A DNA stretch of 44,632 nt from Gammaproteobacteria bacterium (GTDB lineage Bacteria; Pseudomonadota; Gammaproteobacteria; JAADHQ01). Below are positions 40,227 through 44,632 of this stretch, piece by piece; within the stretch, counting starts at the first letter, position 1; each line of letters begins with the position of its first letter. The notes beneath the pieces are model-generated. The model searched no databases and was not told where the DNA came from. It saw nothing but the letters and a program-made list of their open reading frames with translations. A program made the translations under genes and the position numbers. The stretch spans positions 1-44,632 of the forward strand of contig DRJK01000027.1 in assembly GCA_011052215.1 (NCBI GenBank), in the 5' to 3' direction.

Positions 40227-40482
40227 TGAATGCATTAAATTGCTGCACTTGCCGGAAGCGGTAGGGTAGCTGTTGGCCTGTGGGCAAGAATTGGCAGGAA
40301 ATAGGCGTAAATTAGGGAAATATTCAAGCAAGGTCGGTAGAAATCAGCAGGACTTGCTGCGATCAGGGCGAAAAATGGCACGCTCAGCTGCCCAATATAA
40401 CCGTTGATTTTCGGGGGAAAGGCCTTTTATTCTTCTTATAAGCCTGAGTGCAAGATGCGAGTTCATGAATTGATCAGAGGTT

Positions 40483-40526
40483 CCCTAGAATACAGATGAG
40501 TCAATAGCGGGCAGTGCCGGCTTCGG
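40483..40526 (-). repeat. 3' end of mltF (copy 2, intact gene)
   Basis: 44-bp direct repeat partner of 39120-39163. Confidence 0.92.
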
Positions 40527-41888
40527 GGTGTCCAGAAGTGATTTTTCATTGTTGTTACTCCATACCAGCAAGTCATGATAGATGCGAATATTCTCAACAT
40601 ATTTCACTGCTTCGTAACCTCTGGCAAAGCCGTACTTTGTTTTTTTGTACCACTTTTTTCTGCTTAGAAGGGGCAGGTGTTTTTTTACATCTATCCATTT
40701 ATCCGGGTCGCCACCGGCTTCACTGGTCAGTATGCGCGCATCCTCGAGGTGGTAAAAGCCAACATTGTAGGCCGCCAGTGCCATCCAGGTTCGGTCCGGT
40801 TTATCTATTCTTTCGGGTATACGGTTGAGGATATAGCGGAAGTACTTTGCACCGCCTTCAATACTTTGTCCAGGGTCCAGCCGGTTAGTGACCTTCAGTT
40901 GCTCTGCCGTTATTTGGGTCAGCATCATGATTCCACGTACACCTGTTGGCGATATTGCTCCGGGTTTCCAGTGTGATTCCTGATATCCAATCGCGGCAAG
41001 AAGGCGCCAGTCCATATCGTACTTTTCTGCCGCGCGAATAAACTGGCCCTGATAACGCGGTAATTTTGTTTTGACGTGTCTCAGGTACAATCGTGTCCCG
41101 ACAAAGTTAAGCTGATCAGCATGCCCATAGTAACGCTCTATCAGTTGTTCCAGTTCGCCATTTTTTTTCAGTTCATTAAAGAATTTTATTGTCTCCAGAT
41201 AAAGAGTCTGATCGGAATGGTAAGGCATGGCCCATGCAAGAGACTGTGGTTCGGTGAGGCTAAAGGCGGCATTTACCTCCTTGTTGTAGCGTTTAAACAG
41301 TTTCAGTTCATTGGAGTCTGCAACGGTGTAGTCAATAACCTGCTCAAACACCAGGCTCATTAAATCCTGGCTTGTTAGCCCACGACTTTCCTTCCAGCGC
41401 AGGTCGGGGTGTATCCGCGAAAGTTCCACGAGTCTTTCAGCGTGGCTACTGCCTGCGACCACTTCCAGTTGTCCATCGAGCAGATCTTCAATACTTTGCG
41501 GACGCCTTGATCCGAGCCGGTAGACGAGTTGTTGTGATATTTTCTGGTAGACGGGGCCGAATTTGACCACCTTTTTTCTGTTCTCTGTGATGGTCAGGCC
41601 TGCTGCGGCCAGGTGGGCCTCGCCACGAATAATCATGGGTATAATATCGTCAAAATTTTTCGGTACGATTAATTTCAGCTTAACACCCAGGCGGCGTGCA
41701 AAACGACTGGCCAGTTCGTATTCCAGCCCCGTTTTCCCGTGTGTACCCTTGTAATAGGTTGTTGGGCTTAGTCGCGTAATAACAATCAGCTCACCCTCGT
41801 TTTGTATTTTTTTCAGCTGGCTGAGTGTCTTGTCCTCGGAGCAACCCGTATAAAAACAGAGTATCAGGATAAGAAAAAGTAGGCGCAT
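40485..41888 (-). CDS. mltF: membrane-bound lytic murein transglycosylase F
   Basis: SBP-like N-terminus (GELIVITRLSPTTYYKGTHGKTGLEYELASRFARRLGVKL) plus SLT domain (AAIGYQESHWKPGAISPTGVRGIMMLTQITAEQL). Confidence 0.95.
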   Translation of the reverse strand: MRLLFLILILCFYTGCSEDKTLSQLKKIQNEGELIVITRLSPTTYYKGTHGKTGLEYELASRFARRLGVKLKLIVPKNFDDIIPMIIRGEAHLAAAGLTITENRKKVVKFGPVYQKISQQLVYRLGSRRPQSIEDLLDGQLEVVAGSSHAERLVELSRIHPDLRWKESRGLTSQDLMSLVFEQVIDYTVADSNELKLFKRYNKEVNAAFSLTEPQSLAWAMPYHSDQTLYLETIKFFNELKKNGELEQLIERYYGHADQLNFVGTRLYLRHVKTKLPRYQGQFIRAAEKYDMDWRLLAAIGYQESHWKPGAISPTGVRGIMMLTQITAEQLKVTNRLDPGQSIEGGAKYFRYILNRIPERIDKPDRTWMALAAYNVGFYHLEDARILTSEAGGDPDKWIDVKKHLPLLSRKKWYKKTKYGFARGYEAVKYVENIRIYHDLLVWSNNNEKSLLDTPKPALPAIDSSVF

Positions 41889-42075
41889 GGGTTATCTTGG
41901 GAGCCTCGTGCTCGTTAGTTAACCTGATTATCGGGCATTATGAGCCAAACTTAAAAGCTGTCTAACATGCCCGAATGATAGGTAATTAACATGTTTGTTA
42001 TAATTATCATATAGATATAGATTATTATTCATTTGTTTTCAAGTAGATGGAATAAATGAAGTTTAACAATCTACT

Positions 42076-43434
42076 TTAAAAGTTGGAGGTCACTTCCTGC
42101 ACAATCGAGAAATTCTGTTTCCAGCGCCGGTAGGCCAGCACCAGGACAATAAGAAATTGTATGCCTGCCCCGGTTATTGAAGTGTATATTTGTGACCCGG
42201 AGAATGGAACGAAAAAGGCGGCTATTGACGACAGACCTGATTTGCCGAGTATGCCCGGAACCAGGAAATACAGAATGGCAAGGTAGATGAAAGCCGTCAT
42301 ATCGGCCCTCTGTCGCTTTTTGTCCAGGTTAAAATACAATACCAGCGCGATATCCCTGTAGGCAAACAGAATGGCACTGATTAAATAGGGATGCATTTCC
42401 AGTCCTTTGAACAGGAGATTGATGCCGGGGTAATCGCGCGCCAACAACACCAGACCGAAGAGTGTGGCCAGGAATATGCTTGCCAGCCACCCGGGTATGG
42501 TCTGTATTAATAATTTCCATTGACTGTTTTTTGCCAAAAAGGTCAGTTTACGTATGAACATAGGGTCTTTCTGCTCGGAAAAAATCAGCAGGTAGGCGGA
42601 AATCAGTGAAATTCCAAATGCAACAAACAATCGTGCTGATAAAATTTCCTCATCCGAGGCATAGGCCGAATTGATAAAACCGGCCGAATAAAAAGCTGCA
42701 AAAAAGATGAAGAGTATCCAGACAAGCGGACTGTTGGCAAACTGAAATTCAGATCGCAGCAAACGGTATATCCCCAGAATGGACCATATACAAAACACAA
42801 AGACCGATAGCAGGATGAAATCTATCGCGTGGTAGTATTGGCCATACCATTCATAACTGGTTTCATTTGACAGTCCTGGCCCCAGCAGGCTGGCGGAAAA
42901 AATAATGGCTAACAGCATCGATGCAGATGCAGTAGAGCGGGTATACCCTCTGTTTTTCCGGATCGAAATCATACTCGCCAGCATTGCGACAGACTGGGAC
43001 AGAATGCCGGCACCAACCAGTAATAAAATATTTTTAATAACGAAAGCAGGATTATTTCCAGCCACACCATACAGATAGGCCGCCAGTGTAAACACTGCCC
43101 CGTACCAGACAAATACAGTACTGCCAAAAAGTTTCCCCCATGTCATTTCCCATGGACTGATTGAGGTCATACGTTGCAGATCCCACGTATTATCTTTTAT
43201 TTCAGTGGCAACGCATTCACTGGCAAGTTTTGTACCCCAGAGGATTGTGAGCAATGTAAAGAGAGATATACCTACTGTTCTAAAGGCATTGCCTGCCAGT
43301 CCCAGACTGTTTTCAGAGACAAGGTAAGTAAGAAAAAAGATGCCGCCAAGAATAGCAGGCATGCCAATCATGCGGTGTGGCGTCATTTCGATCCAGGAAT
43401 TTCTCAGGAATTCAGGGCTTATTTTCATGTTCAA
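42076..43434 (-). CDS. ABC-2 type transporter permease
   Basis: Multiple TM segments; NTWDLQRMTSISPWEMTWGKLFGS motif of ABC-2 permeases; adjacent to ATPase. Confidence 0.82.
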   Translation of the reverse strand: MNMKISPEFLRNSWIEMTPHRMIGMPAILGGIFFLTYLVSENSLGLAGNAFRTVGISLFTLLTILWGTKLASECVATEIKDNTWDLQRMTSISPWEMTWGKLFGSTVFVWYGAVFTLAAYLYGVAGNNPAFVIKNILLLVGAGILSQSVAMLASMISIRKNRGYTRSTASASMLLAIIFSASLLGPGLSNETSYEWYGQYYHAIDFILLSVFVFCIWSILGIYRLLRSEFQFANSPLVWILFIFFAAFYSAGFINSAYASDEEILSARLFVAFGISLISAYLLIFSEQKDPMFIRKLTFLAKNSQWKLLIQTIPGWLASIFLATLFGLVLLARDYPGINLLFKGLEMHPYLISAILFAYRDIALVLYFNLDKKRQRADMTAFIYLAILYFLVPGILGKSGLSSIAAFFVPFSGSQIYTSITGAGIQFLIVLVLAYRRWKQNFSIVQEVTSNF

Positions 43435-44349
43435 TCATCCGAGTTTACCAACCTGTTCCAGGTAGGCATCCTGCATATTTTTCTTTTCGGTTGTGAAACT
43501 GTAAATATTTATCCCCTGTTCCATCAGTTGTCTGAGTAACCGGCCTTGCAACTGCCTGTCGCCAGGGTACCTGAAGCTGACACCCTCTCTTGCAGGCGTA
43601 ACACATGATACCTGGTCAGTCTTTTTGAGTATCTGTATTATTTCTGTTTGCTCATTTATGGCTTGCAGAATAATGGTTATCAGGTTTTCATTTTCACGCT
43701 CTATGAGTTTGTGCTCAACGATTTTTCCATCGCGTACAATGATCATATTGGTACAATAATCTTCAAGTTCAGAAAGAATGTGGGATGAAACAACCAGTGT
43801 CATGCCCTGATCCCTGAGTTCCAGGAATAGTTCGGATAAGGATTTTCTGGCCTCCGGATCCAGTCCTGATGCCGGTTCATCGAGAAGTAATATTTCGGGT
43901 TCATGTACAATAGACTGCGCAATGGCCAGTCTTTGTTTCAGACCACGTGAGAGTGTACCGGCCTTGTCCTCAAGCCGGTCGTCTATTTTTAATCGTCGTG
44001 CCGCCCTGATGACAGACTGATTTATATTTGTGGGCTGAATTTTATGTGCCATGGCCATGTAGGTCAGGCACTGTCTGATGGTCAGTTCAGTATAAAGGCC
44101 GAAAAAATCAGGCAGGTAGCCGATTTTTTGATGACAGGCCCTGGGGTCATCAAGCACATTCCTGCCTTCAAGCAGAATAGTCCCTGACAACGGTGCGTCG
44201 AGTGCGGCCATGCAGTGGAGTAATGTGGTTTTGCCCGCACCATTCGGGCCCACCAGTGCCATGATGTCGCCCTTGTTGATGCCCAGGCTGATATTATCCA
44301 ATGCACGTATACCAGGATACTCGAATGTCAGATTCTCAACTTTAATCAT
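43435..44349 (-). CDS. ABC transporter ATP-binding protein
   Basis: Walker A GPNGAGKTT; signature LSRGLKQRLAIAQ; Walker B ILLLDEPASGLDPEA. Confidence 0.95.
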   Translation of the reverse strand: MIKVENLTFEYPGIRALDNISLGINKGDIMALVGPNGAGKTTLLHCMAALDAPLSGTILLEGRNVLDDPRACHQKIGYLPDFFGLYTELTIRQCLTYMAMAHKIQPTNINQSVIRAARRLKIDDRLEDKAGTLSRGLKQRLAIAQSIVHEPEILLLDEPASGLDPEARKSLSELFLELRDQGMTLVVSSHILSELEDYCTNMIIVRDGKIVEHKLIERENENLITIILQAINEQTEIIQILKKTDQVSCVTPAREGVSFRYPGDRQLQGRLLRQLMEQGINIYSFTTEKKNMQDAYLEQVGKLG

Positions 44350-44491
44350 TCATGCATGTCTTGATTGGTTTCTAATGTGATGTCTGGCCAAGTTAGCATA
44401 TTTTCCCTTACAAATGTAGCTGGCCTTTGCCGCAGGAATAATAACAACCAACACATGAATACTCATGCCACGCTTTGACGTATAATCGATA

Positions 44492-44632
44492 TTATCAATA
44501 ATGTAAGTGGCAAGTGTGTTTCGGGCCAATCCGCAATGCGGACATGAAACCGGCAAGCCTGATCAAGACACGCAAAACATGCCATCCATGGCGGCTCGGC
44601 TGCCGCATCCGTGCGGCAGACGGTCTTGATCA
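44492..44632 (+). mobile_element. MITE-like element family 1, copy 3 (left part diverged, right end beyond window)
   Basis: aatgtaagtggcaagtgtgtttcgggccaatccgcaatgcggacatgaaaccggcaagcctgatcaagacacgcaaaacatgccatccatggcggc... matches copies 1 and 2. Confidence 0.8.

Overview
Gammaproteobacterial chromosomal segment (my inference from gene content and order). Positions ~180-5280 form a dense array of toxin-antitoxin cassettes separated by attC-like recombination sites (GCCTAAC/RCTAACAA ... CGTTAGGC/CGTTATGC). No integrase lies in the window, so this is either the distal part of a sedentary chromosomal integron or an integrase-less attC cluster. Positions 5.7-34 kb are mostly conserved backbone: acs, gluQ, dksA with an unusual Lys/Ala-rich N-terminal tail, cbbY-like, an aminotransferase, an FGGY kinase, queF, smc-zipA-ligA, a periplasmic binding protein plus GGDEF/EAL protein, yciI-yciB-rnm-yciO, an M50 protease, trpS-scpA-scpB-rluB, an nth-like gene and an S4 protein. 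Positions 34.2-39 kb hold a compact cluster of unknown function (response regulator, atypical membrane HATPase kinase, polytopic coiled-coil membrane protein, VWA-like lipoprotein). This cluster is bracketed by two different MITE-like elements and is the best candidate here for an undescribed system. Next comes a small graveyard of IS66/IS256 transposase scraps between duplicated copies of the mltF 3' end, then mltF and an ABC-2 exporter. Two MITE-like families are recognisable: one has CAYTGYTGTCCCGYTAA-type ends and 9-bp direct repeats (2 complete copies, 1 partial), the other has CTGTCGGATTCAGG ends bounded by CTAG. All calls come from reading the sequence and the ORF translations; no database searches were run.
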